Shown: positions 18,233-26,498 of the stretch, in pieces
How the letters are laid out: each line of letters begins with the position of its first letter
Numbering within the stretch: the first letter of the stretch is position 1
Assembly (NCBI GenBank): GCA_024711025.1
Contig: JANJTP010000039.1
Location: 1-64,000 of the forward strand
Direction: 5' to 3'
DNA: 64,000 bases
DNA from: Solirubrobacteraceae bacterium
GTDB lineage: Bacteria > Actinomycetota > Thermoleophilia > Solirubrobacterales > Solirubrobacteraceae
Program-made: the position numbers and the translations under genes
The notes under the pieces: model-generated
Told to the model about the DNA's origin: nothing
The model's input: the letters and a program-made list of their open reading frames with translations, nothing else
Database searches by the model: none

Positions 18233-18919
18233 TCAGGCGAACAGCACGAGCTCCGGCTCGCGCTCGCCGCGGACAACCGCAAGGTCGACCTCGACGCAGT
18301 CGATCCCGCGAGCCTGTGCGAGCGTTCGGGCCTGGGGCTTGATCTGCTGCGCCGCGAGGACGCCGCGGCAGGCGGCCATCGCGGGATCGAGCCGAATCCG
18401 CTCGAGATAGCGCGAGAGCTGCTCGACGGCGTCGATCGTCGCGACCCGCTTGATCTCGACGGCGACCCACTCGTCGCCGCAGTCGCGGCACATCAGGTCG
18501 ACCGGGCCGATATCGGTCGGCCACTCGCGGCGCACGAGCCGGAAGCCCTCGCCGCAGAACCACGGGGCGTCGGCCAGCGCCTCCTGGAGATGGCGCTCGA
18601 CGCCGTCCTTCTCGAGCTCCGCCGCCTCGCCCATGTCGTGCACGACGTCGGAGAGCACCTGCGCGATGCTGATCTCGAGGCGATCCTCGGTCGACCCCGC
18701 GCGCTTGCGCACGACGATCAGCTCGGGCGGAGCGCCGTGCTCCTCGATCACCGTCGGGGGCGTCATCCAGTTCTGCGGCTTGACACTAGACCCTCCGCCA
18801 TCCGACCAGATCATGAACGTGCCGTCCTGCTTGATCATGAGCAGCCGGATTCCCTCGGGAAGGTGGGTGGCCAGTCGGCCCGTGTAGTCCACGGAACAGC
18901 GGGCGACGATCAGACGCAT
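18233..18919 (-). CDS. nucS: Mismatch-repair endonuclease NucS (EndoMS); hybrid, with 5' part inferred to be element-supplied
   Basis: [16 protein letters not shown]...KPQNWMTPP...WPTDIGPVDLMCRD...WVAVEIKRVATIDAVEQLSRYLERI; attL core 18768-18782 lies inside the ORF. Confidence 0.94.
   Translation of the reverse strand: MRLIVARCSVDYTGRLATHLPEGIRLLMIKQDGTFMIWSDGGGSSVKPQNWMTPPTVIEEHGAPPELIVVRKRAGSTEDRLEISIAQVLSDVVHDMGEAAELEKDGVERHLQEALADAPWFCGEGFRLVRREWPTDIGPVDLMCRDCGDEWVAVEIKRVATIDAVEQLSRYLERIRLDPAMAACRGVLAAQQIKPQARTLAQARGIDCVEVDLAVVRGEREPELVLFA
18768..18782. repeat. attL core direct repeat
   Basis: CAGTTCTGCGGCTTG, identical to 26506-26520. Confidence 0.85.
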
Positions 18920-19100
18920 GGCCCGTCAGGCTATGACGACGACCGGACACAGGACGCTTTCAGTCCGCATCAAGCGGGATTTCTGGTGGAGAGGTCGAAA
19001 ACCGGCCTTTGCCAGCCCTCTGCCCGGATACGGTGGATGCCGAATGACCGGAGGGCTCGATAACTTGCCGCGTTGCACGCGTCCGAGGAGGTGAAGGACC

Positions 19101-20075
19101 ATGGCCGGGTCGGCTGATCACATCAAGGCACTGGTCCGTAGCCACGCAACTGGCGATGACGCTTCCTTCTACGCCGTCGCTACGCAGATCGCCGCGCAAG
19201 AGGCCAGGAAGGGCCACACCCGTCTAGCCAAAGACCTGAAGCAGACGATCGAGGCGTCGCGCGCGGAACCGGTGGCCCGCCGTGTCACGCCGATCGCTCA
19301 ACCACGCGGCGACCTGGCGGACCTCGTTTCCGCCTCGTTCCCTGACGTCAGCCTCCGGGACCTCGTAGGACCGCCGGAACTTCTGGACCAGGTCCGCCAG
19401 GTCATCACCGAGCAGCGACAGCGACGAACTCTGCTCGACCGAGGGTTCGTACCGGCGCACCGTCTGCTGCTTGAGGGGCCGCCCGGGACTGGCAAGACGA
19501 TGACCGCGGCTGTACTCGCGCACGAACTCTCAGTGCCGCTGATGACGCTGCGCCTCGACAGTCTGATGAGCAAGTTCCTCGGCGAGACGGCAAGCAAGCT
19601 GCGCGTCGTCTTCGATGCGGTGGCCCAGCAACGGGCCGTCTACCTGTTCGATGAGTTCGACGCGCTCGGCGGCGATCGAAGCTCGAACGACGTCGGGGAG
19701 GCAAGGCGGATCCTGAACTCGTTTCTCGTGTTCCTTGAGGAGGCGAGTCCGGAGAGCATCGTCGTCGCCGCGACGAACCATCGGGCGATCCTCGATCGTG
19801 CGCTGTTCCGTCGCTTCGACCTGGTCATCACCTACGGCTTGCCGACAGCGAAGGAGGCGGCCGCAGTGATGCGAGCCCGCTTGGGTCCGATGGCCAAGGG
19901 CATCCGCTGGTCGGCGCTGTCCAAGGCCACCGCTGGGTTGAGCCATGCGGACCTCGTGAAGGGCGCCGAGGCCGCTGCCAAACAAGCGCTCATGCGCGGT
20001 GACGAACGCGTTGGCGCCGACGACCTGACCGTCGCGCTTGCAGCGCGCCGGGCCGCGAGCGTTGGGCACGCCTGA
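19101..20075 (+). CDS. AAA+ ATPase
   Basis: LLLEGPPGTGKTMTAAVLAHEL (Walker A), AVYLFDEFDALGGDR (Walker B), VVAATNHRAILDRALFRRFD (sensor/Arg finger); RBS aggaggtga upstream. Confidence 0.95.
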   Translation: MAGSADHIKALVRSHATGDDASFYAVATQIAAQEARKGHTRLAKDLKQTIEASRAEPVARRVTPIAQPRGDLADLVSASFPDVSLRDLVGPPELLDQVRQVITEQRQRRTLLDRGFVPAHRLLLEGPPGTGKTMTAAVLAHELSVPLMTLRLDSLMSKFLGETASKLRVVFDAVAQQRAVYLFDEFDALGGDRSSNDVGEARRILNSFLVFLEEASPESIVVAATNHRAILDRALFRRFDLVITYGLPTAKEAAAVMRARLGPMAKGIRWSALSKATAGLSHADLVKGAEAAAKQALMRGDERVGADDLTVALAARRAASVGHA

Positions 20076-22599
20076 GGGCCCTCTCGCGCACCTGCTGGTG
20101 CGCGAGCATGTCGAGAGCCGCGACTTCCACCGCCAAGGTGGTAGCGACCCGAAGATCCGCGATGTCGAGCACCGATCGCACGGCATCGCGCGACAGCGGG
20201 AGGTTCAGCGCTCGCTCGACGAGCTCGACCGTGAGCGGATCGCGAACGCACCGCCGCTAGACGAGCTTCGCGCGCTTGGGGTCGTGGTGGTCCTTGAGGG
20301 TGCCGATGCAGCGTTCCCGCTGAAGATCGAGTCGCTTGAACGCTTCTCCCGGCACAGGAAGCAGCCCAAGCGTCCGCAGTGGCTGCTTCTGTCGGTGACG
20401 CCGACGCAAGACGATGCGCCGGAACGGGCGATGGTCTGGGTCAGCGACGAGTACCGGGCGCAGTTCCTGACGCTCTTCGAGGACTACCTCAGGCGCAGGT
20501 CAACCGGTGATCAGCCTTGGAATCGCGAGCTCATCGCCAACATCGGCCGGATCCGCAAGGCGGTCCTCTCGGATCTCTGGCAGTCCGACGGTCGGCCGCC
20601 CACTACCGGCCTCCACTGGTGGGAGCTGTGGCTTCAGCCGGGGCCCGAGAGCGTTGACCGCCTGCGAGCCTGGGCCGCAGCAGTCGGTGCGAGGGTCGCC
20701 GACCGAGTGCTTGCGCTCAACGATCGAACCGTCGCCTGGGTGGAGTCCTCGTGGGATGTACTCCAAGGGCTCCCGTTCACGTCGACACCGCTGACCGAGA
20801 TTCGGCGACCGGAGTTCGTCGACACGGTCGAAGACCTGCCGGGCGACGATCAGGACGTCCTCGTCGAGGATCTTGCCGGCCGCATCGGCGCTGGTGCTGC
20901 TACCGCTCCCGCCGTGTGCCACCTCGACACGGGCGTCAGGCGTACCCACGTTCTGCTGTCGGCGTCGCTCGCGGAGGACGACCTACACACGATCGTCGGG
21001 GGCTCGGGGGCCGCCGGGCGGTTCAACCACGGAACCCTGATGGCAGGCCTTGCTCTGTACGGGCATCTCGACGAACTGCTGCTCAACAACGAGCAGGTGA
21101 CCCTTCGACACCGTCTCGAATCGGTGAAGATCCTGCCTGAAGACGGCTCTCAACATGACCCGCTGGCCTACGGGATCGCGACTGCATCGGCAGTTGCGGA
21201 GCCGGAGGTCGCGGCGCCCGGCCGACCACGCGTCTTCTGCATGCCGATCACCGCGGTTCCCGAGCGGCCGGGAGAACCGTCGCTCTGGTCCGCCTCGGTC
21301 GACGCGCTCGCGGCTGGAGTCGACATCGGGCGGTCGGATGAGGGCATCGAACTCCTGGGCGCGCCAGACCCTGACGCCGCACGCCTCTTCGTTATCTCAG
21401 CCGGCAACGTAGCCGAGGCCGACTTCCAGGCCGACTACCGAGCAGCCTGCGATACGTCGCCGATCGAAGACCCTGCGCACGCCTGGAACGCGCTCACCGT
21501 CGGGGCCTACACCGAACTCGTGGACGCGCCGACGGATCCGAGCTTCGACGGCTGGAGCGCCGTGGCGACGAAGGGCGACATCTCGCCGCACAGCCGGACC
21601 TCCCTGATGTTCCAACGGCGGTGGAACCCGATCAAGCCAGACATCTGCATGGAGGGCGGCAACGTGCTGACGGACGGCGACAGCGACTTCCACGGCCAGC
21701 ATCCCACTCTTTCGCTGCGGACGACGGACATGCGGCACGATCTCGCGCTCGCGTCCGCCAACGCGACAAGCGCGGCAACCGCTCAGGCCGCGCGGCTGGC
21801 GGCGCTGGCGCACGCCTCGTACCCGGAGTACTGGCCCGAGACCATCCGCGGCCTCATCACGCACGCGGCGGACTGGACGCCGGTGATGCGTGCCGAAGTC
21901 GACGGTCAGCAGACGAAAACCGCCCGCCTTGCCATGCTGCGACGCTACGGCTGGGGTGTGCCGAGCGAGGAACGGGTGCTCACGTCGGCGCAGAACGCAG
22001 TGACGCTCGTGACGCAGGACGAGTTCGTCCCCTTCCAGGGTCGCGAGTACGCAGCGCGGGCGTTCCGGCTCCATGAGCTTCCGTGGCCCGAGGAGACGTT
22101 GCGCGATCTGGGTGCTGCGAACGTGACACTGAGGGTCACGCTCTCGTACTTCATCGAGCCGACCGCTTCGCGTCGAGGCTGGCGCCGGCGCTACGCGTAC
22201 GCGTCACATGGCTTGAGGTTCGAGTTGAAGGCACCGACGGAGACCGTCGCTCAGTTCGTGAGCCGCGTGAACCACGAGGCCCAGGCTGAAGAGGATGGCC
22301 AGGGCCGGCCGTCAGGTGCCGCCGACCGCTGGCTCGTCGGAGCTAACCAGCGCAACTTCGGCTCACTCCATCAGGACGTATGGGAGGGCTCCGGAGCGGA
22401 CCTCGCAAGCGCCGGCGTCCTCGCGGTTCATCCAGTTGGTGGCTGGTGGAAGAACAGCCAGCGCGAGGACCGCGTCGAACGCCCGGTGCGGTACGCGCTC
22501 ATCGTGTCGCTGAAGACGGCCGAGCAAGGGGTGGATCTCTACACGCCGATCGCGGTCGAGCTCGCCGTACCCGTCGCGACAACGGTCGCCGCAACGTAG
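20038..22599 (+). CDS. S8 family subtilisin-like serine peptidase, overlapping the AAA+ gene
   Basis: AVCHLDTGVRRTH (Asp), FNHGTLMAGLAL (His), LFVISAGN (oxyanion Asn), ANATSAATAQAARLAA (Ser); long N-terminal extension. Confidence 0.92.
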   Translation: MQRAGPRALGTPEGPLAHLLVREHVESRDFHRQGGSDPKIRDVEHRSHGIARQREVQRSLDELDRERIANAPPLDELRALGVVVVLEGADAAFPLKIESLERFSRHRKQPKRPQWLLLSVTPTQDDAPERAMVWVSDEYRAQFLTLFEDYLRRRSTGDQPWNRELIANIGRIRKAVLSDLWQSDGRPPTTGLHWWELWLQPGPESVDRLRAWAAAVGARVADRVLALNDRTVAWVESSWDVLQGLPFTSTPLTEIRRPEFVDTVEDLPGDDQDVLVEDLAGRIGAGAATAPAVCHLDTGVRRTHVLLSASLAEDDLHTIVGGSGAAGRFNHGTLMAGLALYGHLDELLLNNEQVTLRHRLESVKILPEDGSQHDPLAYGIATASAVAEPEVAAPGRPRVFCMPITAVPERPGEPSLWSASVDALAAGVDIGRSDEGIELLGAPDPDAARLFVISAGNVAEADFQADYRAACDTSPIEDPAHAWNALTVGAYTELVDAPTDPSFDGWSAVATKGDISPHSRTSLMFQRRWNPIKPDICMEGGNVLTDGDSDFHGQHPTLSLRTTDMRHDLALASANATSAATAQAARLAALAHASYPEYWPETIRGLITHAADWTPVMRAEVDGQQTKTARLAMLRRYGWGVPSEERVLTSAQNAVTLVTQDEFVPFQGREYAARAFRLHELPWPEETLRDLGAANVTLRVTLSYFIEPTASRRGWRRRYAYASHGLRFELKAPTETVAQFVSRVNHEAQAEEDGQGRPSGAADRWLVGANQRNFGSLHQDVWEGSGADLASAGVLAVHPVGGWWKNSQREDRVERPVRYALIVSLKTAEQGVDLYTPIAVELAVPVATTVAAT

Positions 22600-22784
22600 A
22601 CAACGGGAAGCCGGGCCTAGCGGTCGGCGACCGAACTGAGGTCAGCGTGGGTGGCGGCAGACGCACCGCCGGAGCGAGCTGGTCACGAGAACGCCAGGAG
22701 TTGCGAGAACCTGGCGGCGTAGCACTGCGAGGCGTACGAACGGCGCATGGACGCCGCCGATTCGCCGCCTCGGGAAGTAGGGAA

Positions 22785-22813
22785 CAGTCCTGACGCCGCA
22801 GGCGTCAGGACTG
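22785..22813. repeat. 13-bp perfect hairpin (3-nt loop) upstream of rep; candidate terminator or rolling-circle origin stem-loop
   Basis: cagtcctgacgcc gca ggcgtcaggactg. Confidence 0.75.
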
Positions 22814-22862
22814 CAAGAGGGGCAGGCCGAGGCGGACACGCACCCGTTCGGAGTGGGCGGCG

Positions 22863-24134
22863 ATGGAGTGGCAATGGCAGCACTCCACGCTCCCATCGGT
22901 GCAGGCGTGCCGCCGGTCCGCGCTACCGGGTTCGGCGGTCGCCTTGACGATGGACACGGCCGGCAAGGCGAAGGCGCGCGGAGTGCGCACGTGCGGGTCG
23001 GTGTGGGCGTGTCCGATGTGCTCCGGGTCAGTTTGGGCCGAGCGCGCGCAGGAGCTGGCACACCTGCTGCGCGCAGCGCACGCTCACGGCCTGCAGGTGG
23101 CGTTCATCACGCTGACGATGCGTCACCACAAGCGCAACAAGCTGGCGCCCATGTGGGACTGCCAGGCCAAGGCGCTGGAGCACGCGCTCGGGGTCGGATC
23201 GCGCGACGTCCGCGAGCTGCGCGACGAGCTCGGCGTCGTCGGGATCGTCAGGCGTACGGAGGCGACCTACGGCACGAACGGCTGGCACCTGCACCCGCAC
23301 CTGCTCGTCTTCGCTGAGGCGGGCGACCTAGACGGGTTCACCGCGCTGGGGAACGCCATGTTCGACACCTGGTCGGACTACCTCGCCAAGCAGAAGCGAT
23401 CCCGACCCGTGCGCAAGTACGGCCTCAACGTCAAGGTGCTGGACATCAGCGACGCCGAGGAGGCAGCCGCCGGCTACGTCACGCTCGCGGGCAGCTTCCA
23501 CGCCGCCGCGGAGTTGACCGCCTCGCACGGCAAGTCCGCGCGCAAGGGCAATCGCACGACCTGGGATCTCCTGGACGACGCCATGGCGGGCGACGCAGAT
23601 GCCGCCGCCCGATGGGCGGAGTGGGAGCAAGCGAGCAAGGGTCGCCGCGCGTGGGACAACCGCTCCGCCGCCCTCCGCGAGCTGGCCGCCGAGCAGCTCG
23701 AGGAGCTGGGCGAGGCACCGGAAGAGCCAGACGCGGTCGCCACGCTGAGCCAACACGCCTGGAAGATGGTCTGCCGCTGCCAGAGCCCCGGCGAGCTGCT
23801 GACAACGGCGGAAGCCGCCTACCGGCATGGCATCGCGCGATCCAAGGGCGACCACTATGAGGGGCTGCTCGTCGCGCACCGCGCCGTCGTCACGCTCCTA
23901 CAGGCGTGGTCGATCTGGCCGCCTGGCTACTCCTCGCCGGCCGCCACGCCGCCCCTCGGCACCGTAGCCAGAGCGCGGGCGGGGCCAGGGCACCCCACGG
24001 ACGACGACACGGTCGCGGCCTTCGCGAGTCACCGCCAGGTCGCGAACGCTCGGGCCCCTCTGTTCGCTGACCCCGCGCGCGGTTGCCGCGCCGTCGCCGG
24101 AGCGCGCCAGCGCGGAGGCGGCGAAGCGGCATGA
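22863..24134 (+). CDS. Rolling-circle replication initiator-like (HUH) Rep protein
   Basis: CGSVWACPMCSGSVWAERAQEL; AFITLTMRHHKRN; YGTNGWHLHPHLLVF (HUH-like HLHPH). Confidence 0.82.
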   Translation: MEWQWQHSTLPSVQACRRSALPGSAVALTMDTAGKAKARGVRTCGSVWACPMCSGSVWAERAQELAHLLRAAHAHGLQVAFITLTMRHHKRNKLAPMWDCQAKALEHALGVGSRDVRELRDELGVVGIVRRTEATYGTNGWHLHPHLLVFAEAGDLDGFTALGNAMFDTWSDYLAKQKRSRPVRKYGLNVKVLDISDAEEAAAGYVTLAGSFHAAAELTASHGKSARKGNRTTWDLLDDAMAGDADAAARWAEWEQASKGRRAWDNRSAALRELAAEQLEELGEAPEEPDAVATLSQHAWKMVCRCQSPGELLTTAEAAYRHGIARSKGDHYEGLLVAHRAVVTLLQAWSIWPPGYSSPAATPPLGTVARARAGPGHPTDDDTVAAFASHRQVANARAPLFADPARGCRAVAGARQRGGGEAA

Positions 24135-24451
24135 GCGCGACCGGGGTCAGCGAACGCCCGGCCGGCGAGGCCGCCGACGAGCACGATCGGCTACGCGAAG
24201 TCCCGGCAGCCCCGCCGCGACAGGCGCACCATCGGCACATGAGCGACGACGCAACTCCACGAAGCAGCCGCCGCGCCGAACTGCTCGCGCTGTACTCGGT
24301 GCGGATCTACAAGCGAGCGGACTCGCACGTAGCGGTGATCAAGAGCCCGGACGGCAGCCGGGCCGGTACGGCTGAGGCGCCCACCGCGTCGGGGGCCTGG
24401 GCCGGCGCCGTGGTCGCGGCGTATGAGACGGTCGCCCGGGAGACGAACTGA
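24131..24451 (+). CDS. Small hypothetical protein of the element
   Basis: Overlaps rep end (ATGA); ...LLALYSVRIYKRADSHVAVIKSPDGSRAGTAEAP...; start may be 24240. Confidence 0.5.
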   Translation: MSATGVSERPAGEAADEHDRLREVPAAPPRQAHHRHMSDDATPRSSRRAELLALYSVRIYKRADSHVAVIKSPDGSRAGTAEAPTASGAWAGAVVAAYETVARETN

Positions 24452-24804
24452 TGGCCCGCGGCGCGCGACGACCTGGAGGCATGGACGCGGCCGCACGACT
24501 GCGGCGGACGCGTAACGCGCGTCAGGGGGCGGGCGGCGGCTGCCGAGCCGAGAGCATCAGCTACACGATCACCATCGAAGAGGTTGAGGAGCTCGACGGG
24601 CGCGGCAACCCGCGTGTTCGGGTTCGCGCGCAGCGCGACGACCTGCCCAACCTGCTCGGGCCGACTCGGTGGCTGGTCGCGGTCGATGGCGCGCTGACGT
24701 CGCTCGGCGCCGGCCTTGAGGACATCGCCCGCCTCATCGTCGCCGAGGAGCGACGGCACGCCCAGGGCGCTTCCTCACCGCCGGCCGACAGGGAACTCGA
24801 CTAG
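24451..24804 (+). CDS. Small hypothetical protein of the element
   Basis: Translationally coupled to previous ORF; SISYTITIEEVEELDGRGNPRVRVRAQRDDLPNLLGPTRWLVAVDGALTSLG. Confidence 0.5.
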   Translation: MARGARRPGGMDAAARLRRTRNARQGAGGGCRAESISYTITIEEVEELDGRGNPRVRVRAQRDDLPNLLGPTRWLVAVDGALTSLGAGLEDIARLIVAEERRHAQGASSPPADRELD

Positions 24805-24814
24805 TTCCCTGTCG
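24786..24814. terminator. Bidirectional terminator-like 12-bp perfect hairpin between convergent genes
   Basis: cgacagggaact cgact agttccctgtcg; contains the stop codon of the upstream ORF. Confidence 0.6.
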
Positions 24815-24935
24815 AGCGTGACGGCCGGGAGCTTTCACGCCCTAGCTTCACGAAGTGAAGGATCACAGCCCCACCAACAACCGCCATGAACGGCGACCGC
24901 TCGCAGCCCGACTGGCCGCGGGCCACACTTCAACC

Positions 24936-26474
24936 TCACACGACGCGCTTGCCGCGGCGTTCGCGCGCATCCTTGAGCGCCACGACTCGAGCCGCGTCTG
25001 GCAAGTCGAAGGGCCGCAGGCCGGCGCCCCGGCAGAAGCCGCGACGAGACAGCCCCTCGGGCGCCGTCCCGACCGGCCAAGCGCCGAGGACGAACTCATC
25101 GCCGCGGCGGCCTAGCGCGAGCGCGTCGAAGCGCGCTGCCATGAGCTCGCGGCGCTCGGCCACGGACAGGTTCGGCCACATGTCGCGAAGCGACGCGATC
25201 TGCTCGTCGCTTGCGGAGCTCCTGGCCGCCGCCTCCGCGTGTCCGAGCGCTTCGGCAGCTCGCTCGACCGCCTCTCGGCGCTCGTGAACAACGCTGAAGT
25301 AGTCGGCCTGGTAGGCATCCTGCGCCTCGGGCGTTTTGATCTGTTCATACCGCGCCTGCGCTCTCGCGAGCTCTTGCCGTAGCTCGTCAGGTGGCTGCGT
25401 CGCTGGCCGGCGCCCTACAGCCACGACGTCGTCAAGTTGCGCCCAGAACAGGCCCTCGGCTGCTTCCTCGACGATACTGGCGGGCATGCTCCACCGGCCC
25501 GGGCATTTGCCGCCGCTGTGGCGTCCAACGCATCGGTAGATGGGCTTGCCGCGACTGGTCAGGGTGGCGTTCGCCGAGTAGCCGCATGCGGCGCACCGAA
25601 GGACCCCGGTGAGCATGTAGCGACTGCTACCGGCACTGCTTCGCTGCTTCTGGACGCGCGGCGCGCCAGGTCGCTGCGCAGCCGCCCAGACCGACGGCGT
25701 CACGATCCCATCATGTGCGATGGGGTTGACGTAGCGGGGCGCCTGTCCGGGTGCGTCGGGTCGACCGTAGCTGAGCTCCCCGAGGTACACCCGGTTCCTG
25801 ATGAGCGACATGACCGCCTGCTTGGTCCATGTCGCCGACCCCTGAGACGTCTTCACGCCGCGCTCGGCCAACAGCTCAGCCAGCGCCGTGGGCCCCTCGC
25901 CTGCTGCACGGCGCTCGAACACCTCCCGCACAACCGGCGCGGTCTTCGGGTCGGGTTCCAGCGTGCGGTCTTTTCGCGCGCGGTAGCCGGTCGGTGTCCG
26001 CGTTGCGACTGGGATGCCCGCCTCGATGGCGCTCCGCTTCGCGGCCTCCAGTTCCTCCCGCTTGCGCTCCCGGTAGCCGGCGTCCACGGCGAGCTGGATG
26101 GTCGTCAGCATCCGCCCATCCGCGTTCGTGTAGTCGGCCGGCAGGTTGGGCGCGTACACATCGCCGCCCGCCGCCCGGATCCGATCGAGCAACGTCAGCC
26201 CCTGCAACGTGTCGCGCGAGAGGCGAGAGAGGTAGGCGACGACGACACCGCCGGTCACGCCACGTTCCACCCGGTTGAGGACTTCTTGCAGGCCCGGGCG
26301 ATCGAGGGTCCCGCCGCTCATGTCCTCGTCGCTGATGACTCGATCGATCACGAGGCCGCGCGCCTCGGCGAAGCGACGCGCGTCGCGCTCCTGCTCTCGT
26401 GGCGACTGCAGGTGTTCGCGCGAGCCCCTTCGGGACACGCGCGTGTAGACATCGACGGGCTTGCGGGCGCTCAC
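24936..26474 (-). CDS. Large serine recombinase (site-specific integrase)
   Basis: DVYTRVSRRGS, YLSRLSRDTLQGL, recombinase domain, zinc ribbon LRCAACGYSANAT...YRCVGRHSGGKCPG, coiled-coil C-terminus. Confidence 0.96.
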   Translation of the reverse strand: MSARKPVDVYTRVSRRGSREHLQSPREQERDARRFAEARGLVIDRVISDEDMSGGTLDRPGLQEVLNRVERGVTGGVVVAYLSRLSRDTLQGLTLLDRIRAAGGDVYAPNLPADYTNADGRMLTTIQLAVDAGYRERKREELEAAKRSAIEAGIPVATRTPTGYRARKDRTLEPDPKTAPVVREVFERRAAGEGPTALAELLAERGVKTSQGSATWTKQAVMSLIRNRVYLGELSYGRPDAPGQAPRYVNPIAHDGIVTPSVWAAAQRPGAPRVQKQRSSAGSSRYMLTGVLRCAACGYSANATLTSRGKPIYRCVGRHSGGKCPGRWSMPASIVEEAAEGLFWAQLDDVVAVGRRPATQPPDELRQELARAQARYEQIKTPEAQDAYQADYFSVVHERREAVERAAEALGHAEAAARSSASDEQIASLRDMWPNLSVAERRELMAARFDALALGRRGDEFVLGAWPVGTAPEGLSRRGFCRGAGLRPFDLPDAARVVALKDARERRGKRVV

Positions 26475-26498
26475 TCGCCCATAGCGTAGTGCCTGTGT

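Noticed and set aside
18233-18919. Simple gene duplication of nucS as explanation for the second copy at 26.5 kb
   Set aside because: Homology at 26.5 kb ends exactly at the 15-bp core, a serine integrase abuts it, and N-terminal sequences differ; integration with ORF restoration is more parsimonious.
24846-24860. 6-bp dyad cttcac-gaa-gtgaag as a recombinase site
   Set aside because: Too short to separate from chance and located at the 3' side of the integrase, not at the element ends.
24855-25115. 86-aa plus ORF downstream of the 24804 stop
   Set aside because: Mostly antisense to the serine recombinase C-terminus, with no distinctive composition; considered spurious.
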